A DNA stretch of 64,000 nt from Rossellomorea sp. y25 (GCF_038049935.1 NZ_CP145886.1:3356501-3420500), one strand, 5' to 3'. Shown: positions 42,640-51,378, numbered from the stretch's first letter. Notes: generated by a model not told the origin, from the sequence alone. Translations and numbers: made by a program.

Positions 42640-43536
42640 CTAAACAGCCTTCCGAAACACCTTCATACGAAAGCGTCCCCAATCTTCTTTTAGATCATCA
42701 AGATGCACAATACTCCAAGCATTAAAGAAGGTTTGTCCACGTTTGTTAAAGAAGAAATGATCACCTATGCAGTAAGTTGCGTGTTGAATGATCCCGTCTG
42801 AATTTTCCCAAGTAACCACATCACCTGCTTCTATATCCTGAGATGTGATGACGTGATAATGTTCATGTTCTAAACTTTGAAGAAATGTTTGAGGATGTAC
42901 CCATTCATGTATGATCCATTCTTGCTGAGTGATGGCAAACAGTGTGGTTGATAAACAATTACTTCCTGCTCTGGATGGAAAGGTGTTTGCAAACTGAATG
43001 AAGTGTGAAGGTGTATTGATCGGATAATCGTAGCAAATCCACTCCTCCCATTGTTGTGCAATTTCTTTCATGAGTTCTTCCTTACTAGGATAAGAGAGTT
43101 CTGCCCACATCGCGTGATGAAGGACTAGATACTCCTCTCCCTTCACTTCTATAATATCTTCACTGAGGAATGATGTGTCTACAGAGAAGTCAGAGATTGG
43201 ATGAATCAATCCCCTGCCCACTTCCTTTTGAATATGATAAAGGTCTATTTTCTTTTCAGCAGGAAGATGATTAATCCAGCCAGAAGGTGTTACAAGAACA
43301 TAGTTAACTTCTTTTGATATATTCCAATACTCATAACTATTTGCAAGTTGTACCTGTTTGTAAGATGAATGGCTCATGAACTCTTCGTGAGGGATGACCA
43401 GGATATTATTTACATATTCTTTAAAACTAGCAAGTTTAGTCTCTGGGAGGAAAAAGAGGTCTTTATGCGGTACATACGTTTGTATCCATTCTTTTATAGT
43501 GTTTGGTGTTGGCTGGATCTTTCTTTTCAATTTCAT
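42640..43536 (-). CDS. Putative NlpC/P60 (papain-fold)-like protein
   Basis: 298 residues. The C-terminal third fits a papain-like amidase: SRAGSNCLSTTLFAITQQEW (candidate catalytic Cys), DIEAGDVVTWENSDGIIQHA (candidate His) and TYCIGDHFFFNKRGQ. The N-terminal two thirds are not recognised. No signal peptide, so cytoplasmic. The ATG at 43536 is almost touching AGAGGTGA; a TTG two codons further in has better spacing and may be the true start (43530). A family of similar hypothetical proteins occurs in Bacillus. Activity is inference. Confidence 0.65.
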   Translation of the reverse strand: MKLKRKIQPTPNTIKEWIQTYVPHKDLFFLPETKLASFKEYVNNILVIPHEEFMSHSSYKQVQLANSYEYWNISKEVNYVLVTPSGWINHLPAEKKIDLYHIQKEVGRGLIHPISDFSVDTSFLSEDIIEVKGEEYLVLHHAMWAELSYPSKEELMKEIAQQWEEWICYDYPINTPSHFIQFANTFPSRAGSNCLSTTLFAITQQEWIIHEWVHPQTFLQSLEHEHYHVITSQDIEAGDVVTWENSDGIIQHATYCIGDHFFFNKRGQTFFNAWSIVHLDDLKEDWGRFRMKVFRKAV

Positions 43537-43549
43537 TCACCTCTGTCGT

Positions 43550-43765
43550 TTATCCTCTACGAAATTCCAAGACAAGTCCATCTCCAATCTGAGAAGACTG
43601 TTTCAGAAGTTCCTTGCTGGCATAACCTATAACCTCTACCATTTGTTCTGATGAATCGACCAACAAAATGCATTCCACTAAATCCGTTAATTCCAGACTA
43701 ATCAGACCGGTGCCACTCCCGTAGTCGATTAAAGATTTTGATTTACATATAAACCAAGTGGACGC
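43550..43765 (-). pseudogene. SAM-dependent methyltransferase remnant with internal deletion
   Basis: An open frame reads KSKSLIDYGSGTGLISLELT then DLVECILLVDSSEQMVEV, which is motif I and the acidic strand of a class I methyltransferase. It then jumps to IGYASKELLKQSSQIGDGLV and stops. The middle and C-terminal motifs are missing and no start codon is present. A head-and-tail-deleted gene relic between the papain-like gene and the GNAT gene. Confidence 0.8.
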
Positions 43766-43783
43766 GATGGAACAAGGAGAGCT

Positions 43784-44248
43784 TTATAACTCTATTTCCA
43801 TCCTCCTCATTTTTGTCTTTAAATTCATTGATTCATAAAATTTTATAGCATTCTCGTTAAACTCCCACACGCCTAATTCTAATGAATCTGCTTCTATATT
43901 CTTTGCGTACTCTACTATTTTTTCAAAGAATATTCTCCCTAACCCTTTTCCTCTGTACTTATGATCGACACCAAAGTCGTCCATATAGACAACTTTCTTT
44001 GGAATGAGAATGGGCCTTTCCTCTGTATGTTTTATCGTAAGGATTGTATAAGCGATTGGTGGGCCTTCTTCTAATAAGAATACCTTTGTATTTTCCCCCT
44101 CTATCAAGTTGTTAAAATACTCTTTGTCTAACGTAGTATCAGCCATCTTATAATGGTCTGGTCTTTCCTTTGTATGCATTTCGTGCACTTGTCTTTGGAT
44201 TTGATGAACCACATCATAATCATTCCGGGTGGCTTCTCTAATGTGCAT
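43784..44248 (-). CDS. GNAT acetyltransferase
   Basis: 154 residues from the ATG at 44248; GGGGGAAAG lies 12-14 bases upstream, so the in-frame TTG two codons earlier is an alternative start. Motifs: HIREATRNDYDVVHQIQRQV, VVYMDDFGVDHKYRGKGLGR (motif A), IFFEKIVEYAKNIEADSLEL, VWEFNENAIKFYESMNLKTK. Standard single-domain acetyltransferase of unknown substrate. Confidence 0.88.
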   Translation of the reverse strand: MHIREATRNDYDVVHQIQRQVHEMHTKERPDHYKMADTTLDKEYFNNLIEGENTKVFLLEEGPPIAYTILTIKHTEERPILIPKKVVYMDDFGVDHKYRGKGLGRIFFEKIVEYAKNIEADSLELGVWEFNENAIKFYESMNLKTKMRRMEIEL

Positions 44249-44327
44249 ATTCAATATACTTTCCCCCTGAGTGTTTGTACTCACAGTCATTTTTTAATGT
44301 AAACTCCGCTACTTAAACACTATTAAA

Positions 44328-44519
44328 TTAATCCTTTTCCACCTTATCCTTCTTCCATTTATAAGGGATTTTCGACCAATTATATAACATTATAAACAAG
44401 AACATAAAAAAACAGATCATACTATTATCTGTCCATTGAACTTGTCGATCATCTATTATTTGATAAACAGTTGATGATAAGAAATAGATAAAGGGGAGCT
44501 TAATGCTATCCTTAAACAT
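44328..44519 (-). CDS. Small membrane protein (63 aa)
   Basis: 63 residues, ATG with AAGGGAG upstream. Two hydrophobic stretches (about 8-20 and 34-48) and a basic tail KIPYKWKKDKVEKD. No family recognised. It sits 79 bases upstream of the GNAT gene in the same direction and may share its transcript. A short dispersed repeat lies 70 bases upstream of its start. Confidence 0.6.
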   Translation of the reverse strand: MFKDSIKLPFIYFLSSTVYQIIDDRQVQWTDNSMICFFMFLFIMLYNWSKIPYKWKKDKVEKD

Positions 44520-44588
44520 TTTTATCCTACTCCCTTCTTTGTATATTGCTATTACAAGTAGTTATTCATCGATCAAGCTATTTTTTCA

Positions 44589-44627
44589 CTAATACCAATT
44601 ATTTCAAAATCCGGCATCTTACTCAAG
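44589..44627. repeat. Short dispersed repeat, copy B
   Basis: CTAATACCAATTATTTCAAA followed by ATCCGGCATCTTACTCAAG. Same family and same end word (TTACTCAAG) as copy A. Confidence 0.6.
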
Positions 44628-44850
44628 AAGATTTTTACAAATAATCATTTACCTCAAATCAAACCGAACCGCATCCATCACCTTCACCCAGGCGGCAACA
44701 AAGTACAAACAAATTTTTCTTTGTTATCATCCTGTGCATACATTTCTACATTGACACAGAGGACGGAGATGAACCGAAGACGAGGTGTCTGCTTTGTATT
44801 TTTGTTACACTACATATAGTCCATACTTGGAGAAACGAGGTAATAGGTTC

Positions 44851-45213
44851 ATGGAAAATATGACAGCGGAAGAAAAGCAGCATACAATTGAAGCGTTTCT
44901 ATCCATCATTCGTAAATCGGAAAATGCCCTTTCTCATATGAAACCTGATGCTCCTCAGACAAAGTTGCTTGAGAAGCGATTGAAAGCAGCAAGGATCGGC
45001 ACAGATGTGCTGCATGCACGTTGGGAAGGTAAAGATTTAGATGTCAGCAAAGAGGACATGATAGAGACAAAAGGGGTTCTGGAGGGCTTGCTGTTGACGC
45101 TTCCTTCTTTTCTTGAGAAGCTGAAGCCTGGAAGTGGGCAGCGTACCTACATCGAGAGAAGGATAAAGGCATTTCAGATTGCCGTTTCCTATCTGAATGA
45201 TTCGTTCAACTAA
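44851..45213 (+). CDS. Helical hypothetical protein (120 aa)
   Basis: 120 residues from the ATG at 44851 (GAGGT upstream); the frame is open 22 codons further but those residues look non-coding. The sequence is almost entirely helical and charged, with two related halves: TIEAFLSIIRKSENALSHMK PDAPQTKLLEKRLKAARIGT and LLLTLPSFLEKLKPGSGQRT YIERRIKAFQIAVSYL. The halves (K-P-D/G-x-x-Q-x2-hhE+R+KA) suggest an internal duplication. No function recognised. Seen as a stand-alone gene. Confidence 0.75.
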   Translation: MENMTAEEKQHTIEAFLSIIRKSENALSHMKPDAPQTKLLEKRLKAARIGTDVLHARWEGKDLDVSKEDMIETKGVLEGLLLTLPSFLEKLKPGSGQRTYIERRIKAFQIAVSYLNDSFN

Positions 45214-45523
45214 AATAGCTGGCCGGGGGCAGTTCCATAATAGTTTTAGGATAGAGAGGAAACTGTCTCCGCTTTACTATGGCCAACTTTTCTTCAAAAA
45301 TAACTGAAGGTGACACCATTTTTATATGAGGTAAGTTTTTTAACACTTTAAACATTTCACTCTTAGCTTCTTACAATATTCCTTCCATTTTTCTTCTTAT
45401 TCTTTCTTTACATCATCCATTATATTATTTTCGTTAAACCATTTCCTTGTTACCTAAGTGGAAAGAATGGCTCACTGAATGCTTGGTTTCCGGAAAAGTG
45501 ATTTCTATGTTAATGACTGATTT

Positions 45524-45688
45524 TCAAATATTTTGCTTTTTCCCAGTAACTTTTTCAGCTTGCATTTTTAACTCATAACCGTCTGAAGGAGTCGTGAATG
45601 AATCGAAAACCCTATCAACGATACCAGCATTACTCCTGGTACCTTGACCCGGCTGTAATATAGCTGCATAAATACCTTCATAGCAATT
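45524..45688 (-). pseudogene. Unidentified C-terminal gene remnant (54 codons)
   Basis: Between two stop codons the minus strand reads NCYEGIYAAILQPGQGTRSN then AGIVDRVFDSFTTPSDGYEL and KMQAEKVTGKKQNI. The composition is protein-like throughout, but there is no start codon or ribosome site. Family not recognised. It is probably the tail of a lost gene. The remainder of 45214-45739 shows a GGGGGCAGTT.../AACTGTCTCC hairpin near 45225-45275 and nothing else. Confidence 0.45.
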
Positions 45689-45739
45689 CTAGCTATGTCC
45701 CAGTACGTTAAAGCTTCACCGCACCAAGGTCAGACCCGC

Positions 45740-46945
45740 CTAATGATTTGTTGATTGATCATATAAATGTACGTACATTTCTTTCATCGCTCTAAAGCCC
45801 ACCAGATTTCTCCATTCGACCTCTTTGGTTTCTAGATGGATGTTTACTTCGCTTTGTAAAAGCGTCTGTATCGCAATTTGAGCTTCTACCCTCGCCAAAG
45901 CAGAACCTAAACAGAAATGAATACCTGACCCAAATGCAAGATGAGGGTTTGGGATTCTTGTAATATCAAAGGTATCCGCGTTTGAAAATTGATTGGGGTC
46001 TCGATTGGCTGCGCCAATGAGGACGTATACATGATCACCTTTTCGAATCTGAACATTGTTCAGTTCTACATCCTCTGAAGCGATCCTGGCTATCATTTGA
46101 GTAGGGCTTTCATATCGTAAGCATTCCTCTATTGCTGATTCAATAAGAGAAGGGTTTTCAATCAATTTATGGTATTCTTTTGGATTTTCTAATAAACAAT
46201 AGAGTGAATTACTTATTAAATTGACAGTCGTTTCATGTCCAGCAATCACAAGTAACACAGAAGTTGCTAATAGTTCTTCTTCCGTTAGTTTCTTATCTTC
46301 TTGATGTAATAATTCGCTAATCAGATCATCCTGAGGAGATTGGCTCCTTTTATTAATCAGATCTTTAAAAAATGATAGCATCTCCAATGTTGTATTGTTT
46401 CCGTCGACAATGGAACGTCTTGAACGTGTAAAGTCGAGTGATTGAATCAAATTCAATGCCCATCCACGAAAAATATCTTTATCTTCATCCGGTATCCCTA
46501 TTATTCGCGCAATGACAAGACTGGCAAAGGGATATGCGAAATCGGAAATCACATCTATTTTCTTCTTATTCTTTAGATCATTCCATAAATCAATTGCTAT
46601 TTTTTCTATATATGGCCGACACTTTTCAATTCTGGCAGGAGTAAATTTGTGGCTGACAAGCATCCGTAATCTTCCATGATCAGGTGGATTTTTAAAAAGC
46701 ATCATACGGCTTTGGATTTTTTTTAGGGCTTCATACTTTTTTGTTGTCTCGGGAAGAGGAATTCGAGTTTGAAAACGATTATCTTTAAGAATGGTTAACG
46801 CTTCTTGATATCCAGTTACGTACCATCCAGGATATTTCAAAAAACTCCCTTTATAAACCGGATGAATGGAACGAATTTCCTTATATAAAGAATACGGGCT
46901 TTCTGTCATTTCGAATGTAAATCTATGCTTACTCTGATTCATCAT
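45740..46945 (-). CDS. bioI: Cytochrome P450 BioI (pimeloyl-ACP-forming)
   Basis: 401 residues, ATG with AGGAGGT upstream. Very close in pattern to B. subtilis BioI (CYP107H1): VYKGSFLKYPGWYVTGY near the N-terminus, MMLFKNPPDHGRLRMLVSHK, I-helix LLVIAGHETTVNLISNSL, ExxR as EECLRYESPTQM, and heme loop HLAFGSGIHFCLGSALARVE with the cysteine ligand. BioI cleaves long-chain acyl-ACP to give pimeloyl-ACP for biotin synthesis; it needs a flavodoxin encoded elsewhere. It follows bioF, but a terminator lies between them, so it depends on readthrough or its own promoter. Confidence 0.95.
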   Translation of the reverse strand: MMNQSKHRFTFEMTESPYSLYKEIRSIHPVYKGSFLKYPGWYVTGYQEALTILKDNRFQTRIPLPETTKKYEALKKIQSRMMLFKNPPDHGRLRMLVSHKFTPARIEKCRPYIEKIAIDLWNDLKNKKKIDVISDFAYPFASLVIARIIGIPDEDKDIFRGWALNLIQSLDFTRSRRSIVDGNNTTLEMLSFFKDLINKRSQSPQDDLISELLHQEDKKLTEEELLATSVLLVIAGHETTVNLISNSLYCLLENPKEYHKLIENPSLIESAIEECLRYESPTQMIARIASEDVELNNVQIRKGDHVYVLIGAANRDPNQFSNADTFDITRIPNPHLAFGSGIHFCLGSALARVEAQIAIQTLLQSEVNIHLETKEVEWRNLVGFRAMKEMYVHLYDQSTNH

Positions 46946-47015
46946 GTTCTACCTCCTAAACTTCCTTTGTATTGAGTTAGAAAAACGTAATGGCGAAGGC
47001 CTTCTTAAACACTCT

Positions 47016-47046
47016 AAAAAAAAGATGCGCTTTTCCGCATCTTTTA
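47016..47046 (-). terminator. Terminator between bioF and bioI
   Basis: Stem AAAGATGCG / CGCATCTTT (9 bp, 6-base loop) followed by eight T on the minus strand. It lies 27 bases after the bioF stop and 71 bases before the bioI start, and would limit bioI expression from the bioW promoter. Confidence 0.88.
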
Positions 47047-47072
47047 GTATCATGCAGCTGTATTCGCCTTGA

Positions 47073-48242
47073 TTAGATAATCTCCAACTCTCTTCCAATC
47101 TCTTCAAATGATGCAAGCAAGTGCTCAATGTGTGAATCATTGTGAGTAGCCGTCACAGTTAGTCGGATACGACTCTCTCCTTCAGGAACAGTTGGAGGAC
47201 GAATCGCAGGTGCATAGATACCATTTTCCTCGAGCTTTTTAGAAAACCTAACCGACTTTTCTGTATCCCCGATAATCACCGGAATAATAGGTGTACCCTG
47301 TCCGTATACTGTGAATCCCATTGATTCCAATGTGCCTTTTATTACGTTAATCTGTCTATGTAATCGTTCCCTTAATTCCTGTCTTTTCTCTATGATATCG
47401 AATGCGGCATAGGCAGCTCCACAGCTTACCGGAGGAAGAGACGTTTGAAAAATAAACGTTCTGGCATGATTGATCAAGAAATCAATCAAAACTCTAGAAC
47501 CTGTTACAAAACCACCTTCAACTCCTACTGCTTTACTCAAAGTTCCAATGACTACATCCGGAGAAACTCCAAAAAGCTCACTTGTTCCTCTTCCTCTTTC
47601 TCCCAAAACACCTGTAGCATGCGCATCATCTACAATGACATAAGCATCATATCGTTCAGATAGTTTCATAATGTCATCTAATGGAGCAATCGATCCGTCC
47701 ATACTAAAAACACCATCTGTGACAATAAATCTACGAGTATACGTTTGTGTTTCTATTAATTTCTCCTCTAGATTACTCATGTCAGAATGCTTGTAAATGA
47801 CCGTTTCAGCTTTTGATAGTCGGCAGCCATCGATGATACTTGCATGATTCAGTTGGTCGCTTAACAACACATCCCCTTTTTCAGGCAAGGATGAAAGAAC
47901 ACCAATGTTAGCTAAATAGCCACTTGAGAATAAAAGAGCAGCCTCCTTCCTTTTAAAACTGGCAATCCTGTTCTCCAGCATTTCATGCCATTCCGTATTG
48001 CCAGTGGTTAACCTAGATCCGCTGCTTCCCATTCCGAATTCCTCTAACGTTTTTAATGCCTTTTCCATTACAATTGGATCATTTGCTATACCTAAATAGT
48101 TATTGGATGAAAAAACAATCTGTTGTGTACCATTGACTATCATTTTTGGCTGGGGTGCAGTACTCATTGTCCTTAATTCTCGATATAAGCCAGCCTGTTT
48201 GGTCTTTTCTATCCTTTGGCTTAACCATTGATTAATGCTCAT
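47073..48242 (-). CDS. bioF: 8-amino-7-oxononanoate synthase
   Basis: 389 residues. Alpha-oxoamine synthase of fold type I: SSNNYLGIANDP, GSSGSRLTTGNTEWHEMLE, LNHASIIDGCRLS (His133), VDDAHATGVLGERGRG (Asp205, His208) and IGTLSKAVGVEGGFVTGS with the PLP lysine (Lys237). It condenses pimeloyl-CoA or pimeloyl-ACP with L-alanine to 8-amino-7-oxononanoate, the step after BioW and BioI. The ATG at 48242 has no recognisable ribosome site and the frame closes just upstream, so initiation is unusual. It lies 116 bases after bioW with no bioA in between. Confidence 0.95.
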   Translation of the reverse strand: MSINQWLSQRIEKTKQAGLYRELRTMSTAPQPKMIVNGTQQIVFSSNNYLGIANDPIVMEKALKTLEEFGMGSSGSRLTTGNTEWHEMLENRIASFKRKEAALLFSSGYLANIGVLSSLPEKGDVLLSDQLNHASIIDGCRLSKAETVIYKHSDMSNLEEKLIETQTYTRRFIVTDGVFSMDGSIAPLDDIMKLSERYDAYVIVDDAHATGVLGERGRGTSELFGVSPDVVIGTLSKAVGVEGGFVTGSRVLIDFLINHARTFIFQTSLPPVSCGAAYAAFDIIEKRQELRERLHRQINVIKGTLESMGFTVYGQGTPIIPVIIGDTEKSVRFSKKLEENGIYAPAIRPPTVPEGESRIRLTVTATHNDSHIEHLLASFEEIGRELEII

Positions 48243-48358
48243 TACACGTAACCATTAATAGAGAGTGGGAGATTTTCTCGAATCGCATTGGTATTTTGCT
48301 TACAACATCTAATTCCATTTCTGTACCCACGGACATACCATAAATATTTATTGCTATT

Positions 48359-49141
48359 TCAATCAACTCTTGAATCATGATCTTCCTCCCATTGAACGAT
48401 GATTGGTTGCTCTTCTAAATAAGACACGTATGTATGGATCGTAGATGACGAATCAACAAAAAAGATACGGCATCCTCTCTCATCACCATAGTGTTTGAGT
48501 TGCGTTATACGTTGATAACCTATGTTTTTCCCAGCTACATATCCTGTAATGTAATTTGGGTCATCTGACCAACATAATTCTGCAATGGTTAATGGGTGAT
48601 TACACACTTTAGTCGCAAGTGCCAACGCTTCCTTTAACCTCGGGCTAGCAAGAACGGCTTTTGATTTAGCCCACTTCTCAAAATTCTCCCACTGCCAATC
48701 CATTCTAGAGACTCGAACACCTTTATCTATTCTCCCATCTATCCGCTCCCCCGTTTGAATATCAATTAGGATTGCTCCTCTAACCGCATATTCAGGGATT
48801 TGCTTATAAGCTTGTTCAATAATGTCTTTAGGGACACCCGTTTTCTCAAGAAGAGACCTAGCTAGCTCTTGTCCTTCTTTAACTGTAGTTACTTCATTAG
48901 TGTGGACTGTCAAAGGATTTACTCGTTTTATAGGTTGATTTACCATTTCACATTGAATTTGAAGAAAATCGGGTTTTCCTCTTGAGTGATTTAATGCCTT
49001 TTCCAGCAATGTATTTACTGACATCTGTAAATCATGATAAGAAGAGAGAAGTTCACCACCAGAAATATGCTTCCCTCCATTTTCATGTGATTCCTTTTCC
49101 GAAGCTCGCATCCTCACACTATATATTCTACTCTGAACCAT
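48359..49141 (-). CDS. bioW: 6-carboxyhexanoate-CoA ligase (pimeloyl-CoA synthetase)
   Basis: 260 residues, ATG with AGGAGAGAG upstream. Strong match to BioW of Bacillus: YSVRMRASEKESHENGGKHI, SGGELL, KALNHSRGKPDFLQIQCE, VHTNEVTTVKEGQELA, KGVRVSRMDWQWENFEKWA, IAELCWSDDPNYITGYVAGK and GYQRITQLKHYGDERGCRIF. It activates pimelate with ATP and CoA. First gene of the biotin cluster; two BirA boxes and a promoter lie 80-155 bases upstream, so it should be repressed when biotin is sufficient. Confidence 0.96.
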   Translation of the reverse strand: MVQSRIYSVRMRASEKESHENGGKHISGGELLSSYHDLQMSVNTLLEKALNHSRGKPDFLQIQCEMVNQPIKRVNPLTVHTNEVTTVKEGQELARSLLEKTGVPKDIIEQAYKQIPEYAVRGAILIDIQTGERIDGRIDKGVRVSRMDWQWENFEKWAKSKAVLASPRLKEALALATKVCNHPLTIAELCWSDDPNYITGYVAGKNIGYQRITQLKHYGDERGCRIFFVDSSSTIHTYVSYLEEQPIIVQWEEDHDSRVD

Positions 49142-49220
49142 ACATCTCTCTCCTAATCTTAGTTTAGCTGGAAAAATAGTAATTTAAATCGCTGTTATAA
49201 TGTGTCTTTGGTTTCCTTAA

Positions 49221-49251
49221 TTGTAAACCAAATACAAATATCAGTTTACAA
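49221..49251. promoter_or_regulatory. BirA box 1 overlapping the bioW promoter
   Basis: TTGTAAAC, 15-base spacer, GTTTACAA: a perfect dyad matching the Bacillus BirA operator. On the minus strand TACAAT at its downstream edge can serve as -10 for bioW, so binding of BirA-biotinoyl-AMP would block transcription. Confidence 0.82.
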
Positions 49252-49264
49252 TAAATCACCAAAA

Positions 49265-49295
49265 ATGTTAACTTATATTACCGATAAGTTAACAA
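49265..49295. promoter_or_regulatory. BirA box 2
   Basis: ATGTTAAC, 15-base spacer, GTTAACAA, with the dyad extending to TGTTAACTTAT / ATAAGTTAACA. Same half-site spacing as box 1, 13 bases further upstream. It may serve cooperative repression or a lost divergent gene on the plus strand. Confidence 0.82.
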
Positions 49296-49833
49296 AAAGG
49301 TTAAAAGGGATATTTTTTTGTTGGATAAACTTTAAGTGTGTATTAAAAGAGGAGGAAGAGAGGGAATGCTGCTTTAATGACCACTGTAATATATACCACT
49401 TTGAGTAACTAAAACAAAAAAGTAGAACGGCGGTGGGAAGTGGAGGGCATGAAACAATTAATGACTTTCCAGAAGATTTTGGTTAAAGCTAATAATAACA
49501 AAGAAATTATGGGCTCGTTAACGATTACAATTTATTAACAAAGAGCCCAGTGCAAGAAATCATATTCCTGCTATTCCAGGATAGTCCTCCGCTTAAAATT
49601 ATCTGCTCAATAATTGAAGACGTAATAGCCAGAGTTTATTAAGGTGATTTTCAGTTATTGCCCCCTTTAGTTTAGGTGAAATAATTCACATACTATCCTA
49701 CTATACAACCTCTACATATACAGGAGTGCTTTCCTTTAAAAGAATAAGTATTATTTAGAACTACCTGCCTTAATTATTACCCCGGCATTACCTTAAGTGT
49801 CTTATAGAATTTGAGTTTTCTTGATCACAAAGC
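49296..49833. other. Intergenic region beside the BirA boxes
   Basis: No convincing gene. A GGGCTC...GAGCCC stem with a GTTAA/TTAAC inner part lies at about 49511-49549. A decayed arm of the GGCAATA hairpin family (TTTTCAGTTATTGCCCCCTT) lies at about 49648-49668. A 35-codon plus-strand frame from 49449 starts too close to its GGAGG and is not supported. Confidence 0.4.
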
Positions 49834-50396
49834 TTACTTTATTTTTGAATAAATACAAGTGTCAGTTAGCTTGCTGCCATCTGAGGATAAATCATCATTT
49901 CTTAAGGTTCCTTCTAATTCAAAACCTAGCTTACTGGAATTGAACGACTTTTATCGTTTGAGGATTCACATCTTATTTCAATCCTTCTAAATTTGAGATG
50001 CTGAAAACCAAGGTTCGTTAACCCACTTACTGCTTCTGTTATATATCCATTGCCACTATGTTGCGAGTTAATCCAGTATCCAATTTCACCTTTAGAAATC
50101 TTCCAATCAATTCTGTGAAGGCTGGCAGTTCCAATAAAATCATTAGTACCTTTATGAAAGATAAGATAGCGAAAGCTTTCTCTTCTCAAAAAATCTATAT
50201 AGGCGTTTCTCAGGAGAATTTCTGTTTCTTCAACAGTAGGAATTTCCTGGAATAAAGCCAACCATTGCTTTAGCTCATTAATTGAGTCCTTAATCGCTCG
50301 ATGTACTACATCCCCGTCACCAGCTTGTTGTGGTGCTCGAAGAATTAGTCTGTCTGTTTCTAATTGTAACGGAACATCTATTAAAATAGGATTCAT
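49834..50396 (-). pseudogene. GNAT (RimJ/RimL-type) acetyltransferase, frameshifted
   Basis: The start ATG at 50396 has GAGGGG upstream. The frame encodes LQLETDRLILRAPQQAGDGD, then GEIGYWINSQHSGNGYITEA and RRIEIRCESSNDKSRSIP before VS and a stop at 49926. The neighbouring frame continues with SKLGFELEGTLRNDDLSSDG to a TAA at 49834, exactly the expected motif B and C-terminus. One base is missing near 49936. Restored length about 187 residues. Pseudogene or sequencing indel. Confidence 0.87.
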
Positions 50397-50520
50397 ATGT
50401 TTCCCCTCTCTAAAAGCTTAATATTTCGAAATTGCTATTTATGTAATTCAATAAAAAAGCACATTAATCCTCTGGAGCAAAGTCATAAATTTGCTAAATT
50501 TGCTATTAAATTAAACTGTC

Positions 50521-50568
50521 GGTTAATCCAATAACTTCAACAAAAAAAGCGTTAATCCTTCTTAACGC
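50521..50568 (-). terminator. Terminator with the recurring downstream motif
   Basis: GCGTTAA / TTAACGC stem, then TTTTTTTG on the minus strand, then TTGAAGTTATTGGATTAACC, nearly identical to the segment at 35138-35160. It is 300 bases after the DUF4367 stop. A second ACACCC / GGGTGT stem lies near 50670-50696. Confidence 0.65.
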
Positions 50569-50865
50569 AAATAATGGTATAATTAAAAAAATGCCCACAC
50601 CCATGTATACCAAGGGTTTAGACATTCTATAACCGTTTTTAATTAAGCGTTAATTTGTATTTCACGCACACCCCCTTTATTTTAGGAGAGGGTGTAGCTG
50701 ACAATATTTATTTTTTCTTCATAATATCTATACTAAATCTTCTTTGTTACTTTTCCCTTTTTCTTGATTTTCATGTATGTAACCAAGATCTTTTAAAAGG
50801 AGTGTCTGTAGATATAACACTCATTATTTTCTGAGACCTTTTTAAGCGGAAGATGCAGGTTCAGT

Positions 50866-51378
50866 TCACCTGATAGTTCTTGCAATCTCAACCATTCCAT
50901 CTTTCGATAAAGAAGAACTGTCCATTTGAACATATGTCTCATCTTGTATCCAAGTTAAAAGCCCACCGCTTATTTTCTTTCCATTTAGCGTTTTTCCACT
51001 GTTAGCCCATTCTTGATAATAAGCAGGAACATCATTTAATTTAATTTTATCTCCCTCTGAAAACTCTTCTTCCAATTGACTGATTGCCTTTTTTGAGACC
51101 TTTTTTTCTTCTATTCCTAGCATTAAACTTTTATCATTTTCATCCATATAATTTAATCTAATGCTGCTTAAATTTCCCTCCTTGTTATTCCGAGTTTTTA
51201 TTTCCAAAGTCCACTCTTCAGGAACTTTCTTTGGGACGAGCACTTTAAAATTCACCTCTTCCTTTACTTCAGCTATTGTGATGCTGTTGTGGTTATACTT
51301 AGTTTCTTTAGCGAAGGCTATTGAGGAAGAAACAGTAATGAGATATAAAATTATCAATAAACTTGAAAAAATTTTCAT
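50866..51378 (-). CDS. Exported DUF4367-like protein
   Basis: 170 residues from the ATG at 51378 (GAGGT seven bases upstream). An N-terminal signal peptide (MKIFSSLLIILYLITVSSSI AFA) is followed by a mature domain with FKVLVPKKVPEEWTLEIKTR, SIRLNYMDENDKSLMLGIEE and YYQEWANSGKTLNGKKISGG LLTWIQDETYVQM, the DUF4367 pattern. This domain is often the sensory or outer part of anti-sigma-like proteins; here it stands alone and secreted. Role unknown. Confidence 0.8.
   Translation of the reverse strand: MKIFSSLLIILYLITVSSSIAFAKETKYNHNSITIAEVKEEVNFKVLVPKKVPEEWTLEIKTRNNKEGNLSSIRLNYMDENDKSLMLGIEEKKVSKKAISQLEEEFSEGDKIKLNDVPAYYQEWANSGKTLNGKKISGGLLTWIQDETYVQMDSSSLSKDGMVEIARTIR

Noticed and set aside
46949..47140. 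A 63-codon minus-strand frame overlapping the end of bioF
   Set aside because: It overlaps the conserved bioF C-terminus and the terminator and lacks a ribosome site.
48243..48358. Possible bioA or other bio gene remnant between bioW and bioF
   Set aside because: All three minus-strand frames were read; none shows aminotransferase or other biotin-enzyme motifs. The stretch is too short to identify.
49449..49556. A 35-codon plus-strand frame after BirA box 2 that could be a biotin-regulated peptide
   Set aside because: The GGAGG is only 2-3 bases from the ATG, and a hairpin occupies its end; no resemblance to BioY or other biotin proteins.
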